A stretch of 64,000 bases of DNA from Trichostrongylus colubriformis. Lineage: Eukaryota; Nematoda; Chromadorea; Rhabditida; Trichostrongylidae. Position numbers and translations under genes: made by a program. Shown in pieces: positions 14,661 through 28,900 of the stretch (position 1 is the first letter of the stretch; every line of letters begins with the position of its first letter). Under the pieces are notes generated by a model. The model saw only the letters and a program-made list of their open reading frames with translations, was not told the origin of the DNA and ran no database searches. The stretch lies in assembly GCA_963978905.1 (NCBI GenBank), contig OZ022260.1, positions 36,721,326 through 36,785,325 on the forward strand, written 5' to 3'.

Positions 14661-16832
14661 ACAACAAAAGTGGGGGTTCGTACAACAAAAATTCATAACT
14701 CGGTTCCAGCGCAGCCTTGAGACCAAGAAAAAATCGGCAGAAATGAACTATGTCCAAGTTGCCTTGAACACACTCAGAATGAGAGAAATCCGCCCGCAAT
14801 GGGCGGGGCGTGATGTGGTGATAAAAAAGAAAGCAACTCCGATCGGCCCACTGACGCCCATGATGTTACGCGCACTGTAGTGTGAGTCAGTCAACTGGTA
14901 TATTATAGGAAAGCTAGGCTCTCAGTTATTTCTAGTCGACATTTGCAAAAATTGCCACCCACTCCCTTCCCGTCGAGCAGGAAAGGTATAATATCGCCCT
15001 GTAGGACTAGGTTGGTAGTTCTTACTGTTAAAAATCCCTGCGCTCATGTTGTGATGTTGTTAGTAGTAGTTTCAGCTGCGGGGGAAGGGCTTATGCCCGA
15101 AACGTCATCAGTAAAGATAAAAGCAATCGAGCCTTCAATTCTGCATAACCAAGACATCTGCAGTTGAACAATGAAGATAAGGGAACCAGCGATATTGAAA
15201 AAAGTTCATTGAATTCTACTCGACGCCTTAGCAAGGTGTCGTGCGTAATATGTGTGCATTCTAACGAACTGCAATCGTTACGGTAGATCTCTCCATAGGC
15301 CGGAATTGCCCCTCTCGTGTCTTTAAGGACTCCTCCAATCCATGGTTGAACGTGGGTGAAGTTTCGAAGAGAAGAAAAGCGCGTCGAGTAGCGGGTGAAA
15401 CAGATGGCAGCATTTCACGTCCCTCTACTGAAAGTGCACGGTCCTTGATGACTTGACGTATATCTCGGAGCCTCATTTCGCATAAAAGGATGTGAATGTG
15501 CGGCCAACGTATAAAACGCCAATTGAAAGGGCATTGCCCGCACCTTCTCCAAATTAAAAAAAAAAGTGTTCACACGAACGTCATTCATCAGGGATCGAGG
15601 AGGCTGCCACGGTTGTTGATGTATCAAAGCCAAATACAGCTGCGTCGTAAATAATATTATTATGATTCATCGTATACAGTTGATACCTGGACTTTCGCGA
15701 TGAGTGACCGAATGGACGACTGCGTAGTCAGACCTTACGGAAAGTCAGACTTTTTTTAATAAAAACGTCGAAAAAAGACTAAACCAGCGAGTACCTCTAG
15801 CTGGCAGGTCTACCAGGGGCTGATTGTGAGGAACTTCCGGGGTTTACTTGAGAAAGTCGTGGAACGCGGAACGATAAGTGATATTAAAAACCGTGACCCA
15901 GTTGTAGCTGGAACACAGGGGTCGTCCACAACCAAGCTGATCTGCTGATATCTCCGAGGAATGAGGTTCTAGAGCTCACTAATTATGCATATACAGGATT
16001 TTCGAAGCAAAGTCGATTTTCGGGCAAAAACAGAGGATCAAATCGCATTGTGAGTTAGAGACAAGTCCAGCCATCTATGATTTTACTTTATTCGCTATAA
16101 TGATTCTGTCTTCGGATAAAGGATCGTTTGGGAGCCTCCATCCCCAACTGCGAATCATAGAACCCCTGACAACTCAAGTAGTCAATAACCATGGTCCCAA
16201 GAGAAGATTCAGACATTTCCGTTAGCGCCCACGTTTTGGAGAATTTCCATTTAGGCGTGTGAAACCGCATGTCGTCATGGGATTCATCGACATCCGTCTG
16301 CTGTGTAAATAATAGCATGCAGTATTTGCTCCTATTATGCCGTCGAAAAAAAGAGCATCTCGATATAATCCTATGGGACTAGTGCAATCATGCGAGATCA
16401 TCCTTGTTGATACACGTGCAACCATTTGTTATGCCTAGCCGTTTCTGAACTTTTTATCGATGACTGATGGCCGCTACGTAGAAGTCCGTTGCGAAAAGGA
16501 GTAGTGCATGGGCACACCGAAGACCATGTGACAATACTTTATAGCTCGTGAGTTTGTAGAAATTGAGTTATTGAAATTCTGATCGATCTTGAATGGCCCA
16601 TGAGTTTGAACTCGGTGAAGGCCAAATGAGCCTGACGTCCGTAGACTTACTGGTGTGCCAGCTTGTCAACTGGAGAAATTCTCACCGAAATATTCACATG
16701 TCATTGCATGTTTGGGAAGCATGCATTCAACTGTTTTCAAATGGGAGCCGCGGGCATGGTGCCTTTTTGGTGAAAGGGTTGTGTCCTGTGATGAAGGAGG
16801 GCTTCACCTTATAGCCCATTTCGGAGCGCTTG

Positions 16833-16925
16833 ATAGGGCGTGGCCTATGGACTTGAGTGATAGTGTATCGAACTTCTCACCCCGCCACACACTCTTACTC
16901 TCGCCACTTAGGCCACGCCCTATCT
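16833..16925. repeat. Short inverted repeat, 93 bp
   Basis: GATAGGGCGTGGCCTA at the left and TAGGCCACGCCCTATC at the right are exact 16-base inverted arms around a C/T-rich interior. It resembles a very small MITE; no second copy was noticed in the window. Confidence 0.7.
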
Positions 16926-18094
16926 AGCGTAGTGATATGAACAGTAGATAGTCTCTAAGAGTACTTGTTCGTTGGAAAGGTCTTGACGTACGAAAAAAAC
17001 GTACTTCATAAAAGACACTATTCGGCGCTCAGTGCCTTTTTGGGATGCGCCACACACTCTACTTCCGTCTATTTGTGGGAAGTAGCTGATGAAGGAGGGA
17101 GTGTGACTATTCTTTCAGACAGACGTAAAACCGATTTACCGACTTTGTAAAGGATTAAAATGCTTGGTTGCCCTCACCAGGCACTGAACAATGATTTTAT
17201 TCCCGCCCAAGTTTGTGTTAGCGGCGCCACTTGCCACCACACCATCTCCGCCGCGGTTACTTCAGAAATCTTATTAGATATCGCAGCAACTTATATATGT
17301 AAGGCATTATATATGTGAAGAATGGGAAGCGCAGCTAGGAATCCTTGCTGTCATGTTTTCCGGCAATATTCGGTTGATTCCGGAAGGAGACTTTTCCATG
17401 TTTACTCAACATTGCAAATCCGACGCTACTCAGCAGAGGCGCGTATGCTGTGCAAACACAATGTGCCAAGAAGTCATACACGTGAAATAATCCTTTAGTG
17501 AATTACATGTGCTGCAATAGTTTTCGATTTTTCGCCGGCAAAATTCGATATGATTTCATTGACTTTGGGAATGACCGTGTTCAGCTAATGGTTACGATCC
17601 TTTGAAATAAATCATACAAGGCAAGTAAAGGAATTCCGGAAAGAAAGTTAGGCAAAGTCCTCGAGCCTTTCTTTTCAAAAGCGGATAACATTCTTTGTTA
17701 GTCTTAGACGTTGAGAGCATTGCGGCACCTTCGTCGCACTAACATTTGTTGATTATTTCCAGATAAAGCTTGTTTTCTATATGTCATTCTTTTCTTTCTT
17801 TTTCTCTTTCCTTCCTACTTTCCTTATATTCTGTATTGTACTGTTACATAGCAAGCATTTCACAGCGCCAAACTGGTATTCAGTTGTAGTCTCAATCGCA
17901 TTCAATCGTGTATACATTTTTCCATGAGACAAGTGTGCGGCGCATTCCATGTGTCGGGAACGAGAACTCTTAACAAGTTTTCCACCATAAAGTTCTATGA
18001 GGGCATTGGGAAGATTGCTGTCCCAGTGATTGAAAAATGGATTTCCGTTTCATTAAAGTCATGAAAATCTAGTGGGGCCTTCAATTGAGTGATT

Positions 18095-18187
18095 AGGCCG
18101 CTTCCATACTTTGCGCACCGACGCCGTCACGCGCGTGCCTGCGTCACGCGCGTGACGGCGTCGGTGCGCAAAGTATGGAAGCGGCCT
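18095..18187. repeat. Perfect hairpin, 43-bp arms (GGCCGC...ACTTTGCGC family)
   Basis: Left arm 18095-18137 and right arm 18145-18187 are exact reverse complements with a 7-base loop. Arms start AGGCCGCTTCCATACTTTGC. Outside the arms the flanks read TTA and TAG-like, so a TA/TTA target is possible. Same terminal sequence as the elements at 24830, 40355, 47350 and 59314. Confidence 0.9.
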
Positions 18188-18250
18188 TAGTAGTTCCCCA
18201 CAACCTATTCACTGAGATGTGCAAAGAATTTCTCATATCCAAAAACGGGT

Positions 18251-18487
18251 CAAATAAAGTCGGGGGGGGGGGGAGATGCAACATTGCGTCGACGTCGAAA
18301 CTCCTTTCCCTCCCTAGGCTTAGGCTAAAACTGATATCTCCTCCTTCCACATAAAGAAGCATATGTCAAAGCATAGGTCTCATCTGCTTTAGCCGAAGCC
18401 TAGGGAGGGAAAGAAGCTTTGACGTGGGTGAAACGTCAACGCAGGTGCGCCTCCCCCCCCCCCCTCTCCCCCGACTTTATTGGACCC
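18251..18487. mobile_element. G/C-tract MITE, copy 2
   Basis: Terminal inverted repeats GGGTCAAATAAAGTCGGGGG (left) and CCCCCGACTTTATTGGACCC (right), each running into a homopolymer G or C tract. The interior repeats the 7905-8096 copy (TCCCTCCCTAGGCTTAGGC; AAGAAGCTTTGACGTG). Non-coding. Confidence 0.8.
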
Positions 18488-18949
18488 TCAAAAACTTTGA
18501 GTTTCAACAAGTGCTGCCGTATAAGCTTTCGAATACATGATTCCCATTCCATTACGTATTTTAAAACTACAGTATCTGCTTTTTAGAGTTCCGCAACTCT
18601 ACGTTCTGAGAGAGCTAATACATTGATTTGTTATCCAAGAAACTACCCATTCAGCAGTGTTGGAGGCATTCCTTGTGCTTTCAGGATGTTACGGCAACGT
18701 TATGTGACAGCCGTGGAATATGCTACGACCACCATCTGGGCTCCATAAAACCTGCGATCAGCTACACTTCGGCAAGGACGGCTTGCCTTCAGCGTAGTGG
18801 ATGTGGATGGTGAGTGGGTGAGTGTACTGATTGGAGGCTCGTAACATGATTTGTGTGAATGGATTGGGTGGAGTGCAAGTGTTCCGATTGGTGAGGTCAG
18901 GTCAGGTTGCGCGGCGGATTGCAATCAGGTAAAGACAGGTAAAAACACG

Positions 18950-19060
18950 CTGCCAAAGCTCCTCCCTACAAAGGCTTAGGCAAATCTGGGAGAGCCCAGA
19001 CGGGTGGACGCGCCACCATTCGGACAATTCGCGTAGCGTCGCCGTGCGCGGTGACCCAAT
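18950..19060. repeat. Fragment of the CTCCTCCC/GGCTTAGG repeat family
   Basis: CCAAAGCTCCTCCCTACAAA then GGCTTAGGCAAATCTGGGAG matches the core of the inverted repeat at 61630-61774 almost base for base, but the flanking arms differ. It is either a related element with other ends or a decayed copy. Confidence 0.6.
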
Positions 19061-19939
19061 TCGGTGCCGACCTCTAGAAATCGGAACACTTGCAACACAC
19101 CCGAATGGATTATATGCTCAATCGATCGACTATCGATCAATTAAGCAATGTGTAGTGTTTTCGGTTGCTGCGTAAATTGTTCCAGGAGATGTGAACAGAA
19201 CACTGATTAGGAGCTGCACATTTGTGTGGAGCTGCACATTCAGTAACGTACCGGCTGTGATGGATTACTGTATGTTTGTTTATTGTTACTTTTTTTGAGG
19301 TGTGGATAATTTTCTCACGATGTATACTTATTGTGTTATGTTTAGAATAGACTATTTTCTCATATCATGCTTCACATGAATTTTATCGAAAATCGTTGGT
19401 GGGTCTTGTCCCATATTTGTGAAGGTTTCAGACCGGTCTCGTTCATCGTAGTCTTGAAGATGGAGCTAATGAAATATGGAGAACGGCGTCGGACGGACCT
19501 CATTTACAGCTGCTCCCTTTTCGTTGCTAAGGATTACTAATGAATCGCTCGCAAAGGGGCAACCAGTCTGGACGAATGTAGGTTTTGTTGAAATGATTTT
19601 GGTCCAAATGTTACTGAAGACGTCGGTGTTATATGGATGAAATTCCATTCGAAACTTCTAGAGAATATTAACAGACCGTATGTTTCTTTGGAGTACTTTT
19701 TCGTGCTTATTGCAGTTAACAAAATCTCTTTTTATCCTCAACGAAGTCTACTTCAGCCTCTGGACCCAACTCTATGGCAGTTATTGTGTTTGGCGTAATT
19801 GGGGCGTATAGCTGATTTCATCGGCTGTCGTTAAAAAGGTGGCTTCGTCAGTAATGCCAACAGAGGCCTTCACATCGATTCGTTGCTAGACGAGTCGAGT
19901 TCTGAAGAGGGGAGGCGCCGCGGAGAGCCAAAGGCGACG

Positions 19940-22900
19940 ATGCCGGGGGCCCGCCTATTCCAGCGAAACAGACCCGTGCAGATCGCTCTCGCCAGCACTC
20001 CGGCCATGGCCGACGACAATCACGAACTGGCTGCTCTGCGCAGCAACGCCGACAACCTTAGCAAATGTCTGCATGCACTTCTGGAACGGATCGAGTCCCT
20101 CGAAGGAAAGTCACCGCGGTCACGTGAAGTCACTCAGAATGACACTTCTGTTGTTAAACACGAAAATGGCCACGACGGTCACAACAAGAAGGACGAGCAG
20201 GTTGAGATCAGCGACACGGTGAGCGTGGACCCGGTAACAGGCCTCAAAAAGCGGACAATCGTTACCGAAAGAGTATTGACCACAAAAACATTTCACGCAC
20301 TGTCCCTTGATCCCACCCCATCGATAGCACCAATCAGCAACGGCCGAATACTCAGCCCAGGATATCAAGCTCGAGCAGTGCACATCGACGCCAAGCAGTT
20401 GAATCAGGTTGGTGTCCTTTGACTTCCTCTTTTTCTTTGCGATTATGTCTCTTGTTTATTGTTTTCCTTACGATGTATAGCCATTGTTGGATTGAGTATC
20501 CACCTTAATTATTATTATAATTGGCACCCGACTGCTACCCATTTGCTTGAGCAACCACCTGCTCGCCATTACGGTGGCAAGCGTTCTCAGCCGTTATCCA
20601 AGTGCCCTTTCTGTTTGATCACTCCGTCTTCCTCAAATGAGTGAATTTTTTTGAAAACCTGTTTCAAAGTGGACATCTCGTTGTCTGTCAAGAAACTTTC
20701 ACCCAAGCGCAGAACCATTATTTTTCGATGCTTTTGAGAGTTTTTTCATTGATGATCTGTCGTTGTTTCGCTCGTGACTTTCCATAAACAGCTGCTGCAT
20801 ACATAATGACCAAACAAATCGATCTTTCTGCTTCAGTGTGACAGATTCAGATAAAGCTAAACCGCTGTCCGCTTGCGTCTGCCATTAGGAGTTTCCTAGT
20901 CCCACTTGGATTGTTACCATGATTGTTTTGAACGACTGTATCTCTGGACTACGAATTAATGCAGTGAGAAAGTGAAATGCGTATTTATGTTGTGTCTACG
21001 CATGATTGCTTAGTTCTTCGTCCGAATGTGCTCAAAGTTTTTAATTCTACAATGGTCAGCCAAACCACTGACTCCGAAGTGAAATACCATTTGTCCGCTG
21101 AGCTAAGTATCAGCTGGGATTCAAGGCTCGCAGTTTTTTATAATGTTCTGAGGTGCGAAATGTACTCTAAAGTGCAAAAGTGTTAAGTTACTTGAAACCG
21201 AAGTACCTCAGCCTTCTCCAACTACGCCCACTGAGTCGGATTTCCTCCTATTCCCTCGTTAAGAAGTGCTTTTATCCCTATTTGGTCTGATTTGATTTGA
21301 AATCACATTCCACTAAATTTGCCCTTCAAAAGGATTCAAAAGCAGCGAGAGCGATAACTTGGGTCATGAAAGGGCATCTTTCCCTTGCACCTCGACCAAG
21401 GGAGTGAGTAGCACCATCCGTAATGAAAGGTGAGCTCTACGGGTGCCTACATGGTCAACGACGTAGTCGTACGACGGTTTCGAGTTGTGAACTGACCTTT
21501 CCCCCTTTTACTTTCTCTGTTTTTCTACTTTCTTTTACTTTTTCTTGGTGTACGTGCCTTAATCTTTTTATCAGCAGGTGGCAGAAATAAATTAATGCAT
21601 CCGTAACACTGCGACGCTAATGTTATAGAAACAGGAGTGCCAGAAGCGGCCGTGGTACTTCTGCAGAGTGTGGGTGCAAATCAGGCTCCTCAATAAGGTC
21701 CTACATACAATGCACCCTTCCATTTAGAGCTCCATTGACAAGTGAGCGACCATTTAGTGTGCATTACTGCCACGTACCACAGATCCGCATGGCTTCGATC
21801 AATGTTCATTTTTCTGCAGCATTACGCAGTTTTCTAATAGACGACCAGCAATGAAACGCTTGATTTCAATACGTATGTTCTGCATTTCGCTCCCTTGGGA
21901 TGACCTTCTATCTCTGTGATTCATGACTTGATGACTAGAGGGTTTTTTTGTACTTGAGCGTCCGCGGGGAATTGCAGCTATATTCGGGCTGTAAGATATG
22001 CTATTGGCCTGTGCTAGTCGTCATGAAACCCTGCGCGAAGTTGAACTGCCTTTGCATTATCAGTAGTGATTGATTTCTCATTAGAGAGCCGAGCTTTTCA
22101 TCCTATTTCTTACTATTAATTTGTTTACTATTTATTATTCAATTTTCTTACAATTATTTGTGCAGTTCTACGTGTTTTGCGCCATGCGAGCCCTCCAATT
22201 TTCTTTAATTTTGTTGATGTTTTCATTGTGTATTGCATTTCTATCAATCAACCCTGCTATGAAATTGATGATTATTAGATGTGTGATGTGAATAACAACT
22301 GAACAATTATTATCTCCAGGGAAAGGTCATTCTAACTGCTATTAACTCAGAATGATTAGTATCCCAGAAATATTGAGTGATGATTGCTGTGTAGCAGTTT
22401 ACAGAGTAATCGTTGCGTACAAACTCTGCGATGCTGTCGGACGACAATTGCTGCATGCGCTCCATTGATAGTTTGTGACCTGAACGCGTTCCAGTTAATT
22501 TCTCCGAATATCTCACAAGAAGTCCACAGCGATGAAAGAGCCCGGCTCATTGTTAGTCATACCACTGCGTTATAGGGTAGGAAGGCCGTCTGAAAGGATT
22601 TCTCATCTGTCAAACCCTTTGGATGTGTGGTCCTGCTTTTCGCCTTTGGCGAGTTAGGCTGCCGGCAGACCTTGCGATCTTACGATTTTGCAATTCCAGA
22701 CTTCTCGGGCGTCACGCTTTCGCACGCGATACTACGACCTTGAGATTGTGCAATGCCGCAACCTCACAGCCGCGCCACCGCAAAATCGCCAAGTCTGACG
22801 CCGGCCTTATATTTAAGTGAGAACCACTACGTGTTCAGAGAGTCAGTTTTCATAAATGGATGATTATTGCTTCAGCCATTTTTTGAAGCTTTCATCTGTA

Positions 22901-25900
22901 TTGAATAGGTTAATCCGCCTTGTACTGCTTTTCTTGAAACACGCTCCAATTACCGCTAGTTTTTTTCAGCAAACATTATGAGTAACTAGTATTTTGAAAA
23001 AACAGTGAAAAACCATGCAGGATTTTTCCTAACCTTACTTTTTGTTGAAACAGTTTTCGTGGCCCGAATACGAATTCTTTAGCGTAGTTTACTTTGCAGT
23101 ATTGATTTACGAAAACGAACACCGTTCATGCAGAATCTCCGCTGTTTATATTATTGCTCAGCTGAGGCGTGGATTTATTGCCCGACTGTCAAGTGCTATG
23201 TACGGCGTGAACGACGCGAACCCCAAGTCATTAGTGGGTTCAGCCGGCTCTCATTTGAGAGCCATTCATGCCAGGAAGGCAACAAGGTCGCGGTGTTCAT
23301 TGTCATTGCAATTTTGCTATGGCGTTAATGGAGGGTTGCTTTGACACAACGAAAGTGGTATTTTCCCAGTTGAAAGAAAGTGGGATGTTCAATAAAGTCT
23401 CCAGATTTATTGATTGATTTGAAGCCAACAAAATTCTCTCAGGCTCATTCTCAGCAGGGTTTTTTCTAAGGTTCAATTATGTTGTCAAGTGACCATACTA
23501 TTATGTGTGTTTATATCGTGTACGTTTGAAGTAACCATATAGGCGAGATAAACAGATCCACTTAGCCTTCCTAGATACCTCACTTCGAAAGCAATCATTT
23601 TTAACTTCTATTTACTGTTTGAAAATTTTCTGGTTAGATGTCGTATGCTTTCAGATCGAAGTCGAAACGATTTCTGGACAGCTGGTGGTGACGCGGGTTA
23701 ATGCGGCTGCGAACCATGACATCCATCCAGGCGATACTATCACACATGTGAACGGCAGGGGTGCAGTGGACCGAAATGCTCTTTCCGGTCTGAATGGAAA
23801 AATAACGCTCACTCTGGTACCAGCAGCTATTCACAGTGCCCCTTCGGTGAGTTGAGCCTCTTTTAGTAGCTTTGTTGGAAGTGATGAACATTTTATGTCA
23901 TAGGTCTTCTATCGTGTTAATGCTGACTACAACTCGGATTTCGATGAGTCAAGGATATGTCGTTGGCTATCGATTGATGTGAAAAAAGGCGATGTCGTAC
24001 AAATTATGAGTCAAGATGATAATTGGATTCAGGTAGGGTTTGACTTGTTCATATTGACTATGCTGGCCAGTCAATCCCACCTATTCTATGCACGTGACTG
24101 AAGTCCATTTACCTATGCAAGCACTCAGGTTCCGTCAGGGTGTATTCATATTGCGCACTATTGATTCAGTTGATTATGCACTAATTTTCATAGTTGATGA
24201 AACATGTGATAATTTAATGAGATCCGAACAAGGCTTTTGGCATATGACTTCATTTTTTCCTTGATTGAGCTTATACACTGTGTAATTCAAAAGGGAAGTC
24301 TAGGTTTTAGTTCGTAGATGCCTCTCCTTATGTGGGTTCTGCATATGTGCGGAATGGAATTATCCATTACCAATTGCACGAAGTTTCTGCCTTTTTAGGC
24401 TCGTAAAGTCAATGATCTATCTCGAGTTGGTTATCTTCCAGCATCTTTATCCAAGGAAAAGGTAGCATTGTTACCATTTTTTTTTGTTTTATGACGTCGA
24501 ATCCATTTTATGCCTTTGAAGGTAGCGATGCTGTGTCCGTTCGGCCGTCGAGTACTTGTGCTGCTAGGTGCCGTTGGTGTAGGACGAAGAACAATAAAGT
24601 CGATGCTGCTGCATGCCGCTCCACAGTATTTCGCCACTGTCGTTCCTCGTAAGTTTATTCTTCTGCTGCTTTTCGGCTTAATTACTTGTTTTTGCAGCAA
24701 AGTTCTTTTTCCTGATTACCAATTGTTGTGAGTAGCAACTTTTTATTGAACGCATTACTAAATTCATTGTATGGGAGTACTGATGTGGTTTGCATAACCC
24801 TTACCATCAGCTAAATCTAAGCGTGGGTAAGGCCGCGGTCATACTTTGCGCAGCTGCGTTAGTTGACGCCGGTGCCGGCGTCAACTAACGCAGCTGCGCA
24901 AAGTATGACCGCGGCCTAATAAAATGGTCAGAGGCGCACCATCGCCATTCTGTTAATCGGACACCCTCGAATGATGGACCTTTCCATGTGTGGAATGTTG
25001 TATGATTGGAAGATTTGTTTATAATAAAATCAAGATTTTTTGGCACCCCTAGGTCACTGTATACACCAGACAGATCCGACACTGTACCCCCAGTTTTTCA
25101 TTTCATCTCGGGAATTACATAAACCTTGCATAGATAATTGTAGATGTCTGTCTCAGGCATCCCAATTAGAGAAAATGTTCAGCAGATTATCAAGCGGGTG
25201 ACGAAATCCTATCAGAGGCTGACGAGGAAGGTCGTCCAACTCATGACGCGCTTTTTGAAAGCTGTTTTTTGCATGTATGGGGGTGCGTGCAAGAATCATA
25301 TAACTGATGTCCATTTTTGCTGAGCGGCCCTACGAATGCCAAAAAAGGGGTTGATGGTTCGATCCCCACTGAGGACAAATTTTTGCAAAATTTAGATTTC
25401 CAGTTTTTGGGCTCGTAAACATTTGAATATGAAGATTAAGTGCAGTGATCACATTTAGAACCCCGGACTGCCCTCTAGTGCCAGTTTTCAGCAAGTTTGA
25501 CACTCCAACTTTTTGACCTTTTAGCGCTCATAGCGCACGAACGAGGCGTTTTTGCGTAAAACGGATTTGATATTCGTGTTCAGGAGGTCGAACTACCCCA
25601 GGGGTATGTTTCCAGCCCAATCGAAGTTTTGACCCAAATTCGAAAATTTGGGCGGGCATTGGTATACCTTCGACTGCACGTTCAACGAAGGGGACGACGG
25701 TATCACTTGTCAAGAAGTCAAGAAATCGTGACTATTTCTCTTGCTTGATGCTTGGTTGGTCAAGTTATAACGATAGGCATCCATGTTGTGCATATTTCAC
25801 TGATTTTCAGCGATTTTGTTAGTTACTCACTTCTACAAATAGAAAGGGCACCATATATCCATGACCAAACGTCTTTCTCGAAGTTAGGGTCAAAATTTGG

Positions 25901-28900
25901 AATTGGCAAAAAATGCGTCTCTAGGGGTAGTTTGACCACCTGAACACGAATATGGCACTCATTTTGAGCGAAATCGCAAATTTCGAGCGCTACGGGCCCT
26001 TATGTGTCCAAAAAAGTCAGATCACCAGATTCACTGAAAATTCGTAAACAGAGTCATTTTGGCATGCTGTCAACGAAAATCATAGCATTTGGCATAAACA
26101 GACATATCTGAAGATGAAAAAGTGAAGGCAAAAACAAATGCAAAACTTCGGCAGGGCCGGGACCCGAACCACCAACCCATGCCTTTCGATCGTTTGAGAG
26201 TCCATCGCCCTATACAGTAGGCCACTCGATCGCTGCACCTTACCCACATCGGGAAACTGTTTTGAAACTGCTGCACACATTTAGTACATGGTGGAGGCAA
26301 GATCTTATTTTTTCCCGTATTTGACTTTGTTTTGGATGTGAAATAGAAGAACACCTTTGGATCTGCACATGGTTAAGGTTACAAGGAGTATGCGTTACAA
26401 TAAGTGGGTTAAAGTCGCCTTTTTGGAAAAAAATTTTTTACTCCTTTTTTGGCATTCGTAGGGTCGCTCAGCAAAAATGGAAGTTAGTTATACGTTTCAT
26501 GTAGGTACCCCCATATAATGGAAAAAACCGTTTCCCAAAAGCGCGTCATGACCTGAAAGACCTCCCTTGTGAGATGAGAGTCTTATTTGCTTGTCGTTAA
26601 CGGGGAGTTGTGAGGGAGACCCATGCCTACTTTTCCGGTTTTTCGGTGTTCTCGGTGCGTATACTGTCGCTTGAAGTCTCTCCAGACCACAGGCACCTGG
26701 GATAGATGGTTTCGTCTTGGCCTGGGCAATTTCCTTGTCCCTATGTTTAGCATGATGTTCAATATTATTTTCCATTGTTGAACATTCGCGTTCTCCTTCC
26801 CGTTCTAGTAGTTACTGCAGTCTGCCTCAGGTTTCTCAGTTACATTTGAAAGTGTTCCACACGATATGGGCGCGATGTACCAAAAGTTAAATACATGTAT
26901 TATTGAAGGTGCTAGGTAGTTAGGGCCGGTTCCTTTGGGTGGAACGTTTGTTCTCGAGTAATACTATTTAGAACTCGCTACTTATGCTCTGGGTAGCAGT
27001 GATGACAAGTTATGGTGAATATACCTGTGCAAAGGGGAGCCACCTGAGAAGTGTACTGGACAATGGTGCTCGGAAAGCTTGAGCGCGGATATAAGCTAGT
27101 GATATTTGGAAATAAACAGACGGAAGCTCATGTAGGAAATTTCCATTCGAAAACATGTTAATCATGCAGGGGCCTAGAATTTATTGTTTCCAGTACGTTA
27201 AAATACGTTTCCCTTCCGAATATAATCAGTTTTCGTTAAGATACCTCGAGACAAGCACGTCCAGGCGAACAAGAAGGTCGTGAATACAATTTTGTAAGAA
27301 AAGAGGAAATACTGCAGAAAATTCGAGATGGCGGTATGGTCGAATGGGGTGAATTGGACGGACAGCTCTATGGTATTAAAGATTTAGTTGAAAATTCGTA
27401 GAATTAGTAGTGGCATCAGCTACTATTGTAGGCACCTGTGCTGATTCTGTACGATCAGTTGTACGAAGTGGGCGAATGTGTGTGTTGGATTGTGCACCAC
27501 AGGCGCTCTCTTACCTATACAACTCTGAATTCATGCCATTCGTCGTGCACATCATCCCACCACAACTCGAAGAATTCTTGCAGTTGGAAAATCTGCGACA
27601 TAACCGGCGGCCGGTTGATCAGCTGAGCAAGGTGGGTATCTCGCCTCGTGATTTCAAGTCAGTGCGCATGATGGTCATTGATATGCAATACTGATAGTAT
27701 CTGTTGACCGTGACTTCTCAATAAGGGGGACTTAAAGCTCTTGAAAACTAACGTCGCAGTGCTGTTCTTTGGGAAGAGCTCACGATAGGATCAGCTGGTC
27801 AAGTAATGTTATTGTTTTTACAGTTTATACTATATGAGCATTCTTTATTTGTAGTCCACATGCCCGTTTGTAAGTTACTGGAATTTAGTTGTGCGAAGCG
27901 CAGAGGCGGGATCTGTACGGTGGGCGGGGATTCCATGATATCCAAATCTTCATTACCCAGTTAGTGTGTTTTCCTTTCATCTCTGAAATCGCAAGGTATT
28001 ATAACTAGGATTAGAAGTGGGAACGGGGACTATCAGTACGACCCTGCCTTTTCCGCAGCTCAATGTTGCTTGGCTTCGGTGAGAAGTGACCCATTCAGCC
28101 GCGAGAACTCTAATCGCCTTACCCACATTGATCCATTGACCGAGTAAAGGTTCATTAATTGGAGTACAGATCAAATGGTTTTATGCTACTTATTTAGATA
28201 TATTTATTAATTATTCCTGAGAGTGAGTTGTTGAGGTGGAACTCTCACTAGGTTTGAAGGATCTGGAACTAAATAGGAGGTAGGGGCATGAAATGGTGGC
28301 AGAGCTTATATTCTGCGAAAAGCTGACCGGTGTCTAGGCTCATGCACGTATAAAGGCACAGTTCGCATGAACTGATCGGCAAAAGTAGGGGGAACATGAT
28401 AACACACAAACACAATCCCTACTATGTATAACTATATATAAAACGCTTTGTATGTCTGTACGTCCCTCCGTCCCATTGTCCGTCCGTCTGTCTGTCGCTA
28501 AATTCATATCTCGCGTCACCGCAAGGCTGGAACCCTGAATTTTCAAAGTGATCAAAGGAGTGGTAAGGGGACATCAATGGTGAGGGAACGGAAGTGATAG
28601 CAACTGATAAGGGCTGATAATGAGCCTCGGAAGGCGAATGGCGAAAAATTGATATCTCGCGTCGCAGCAAAGCTGGGATTCTGAATTTTTAAAGAGATAT
28701 TCAAAGTGATATAAGGGGTGGTAAGGGGACATCAGTGGTGCGGGATCGGAAGTGATAGCAACTGATAAGAGCTTATAAGGAGCCTCGAAAGATGAATGAT
28801 GGGAGATTCAGATAGCAGCTGATAAGGGCTGATAAGGAGCCTCGAAAGGCGAATGGCGGGAAATTGATATCTTACGTCGCAGCAAAGCTGGGACTCAATT

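Noticed and set aside
20120..20383. Minus-strand frame opposite MAGUK exon 1
   Set aside because: Shadow of the coding exon on the other strand.
25331..25372. Possible tRNA gene (GGTTCGATCCCC)
   Set aside because: Only a B-box-like stretch; no matching A box or cloverleaf in the preceding 60 bases.
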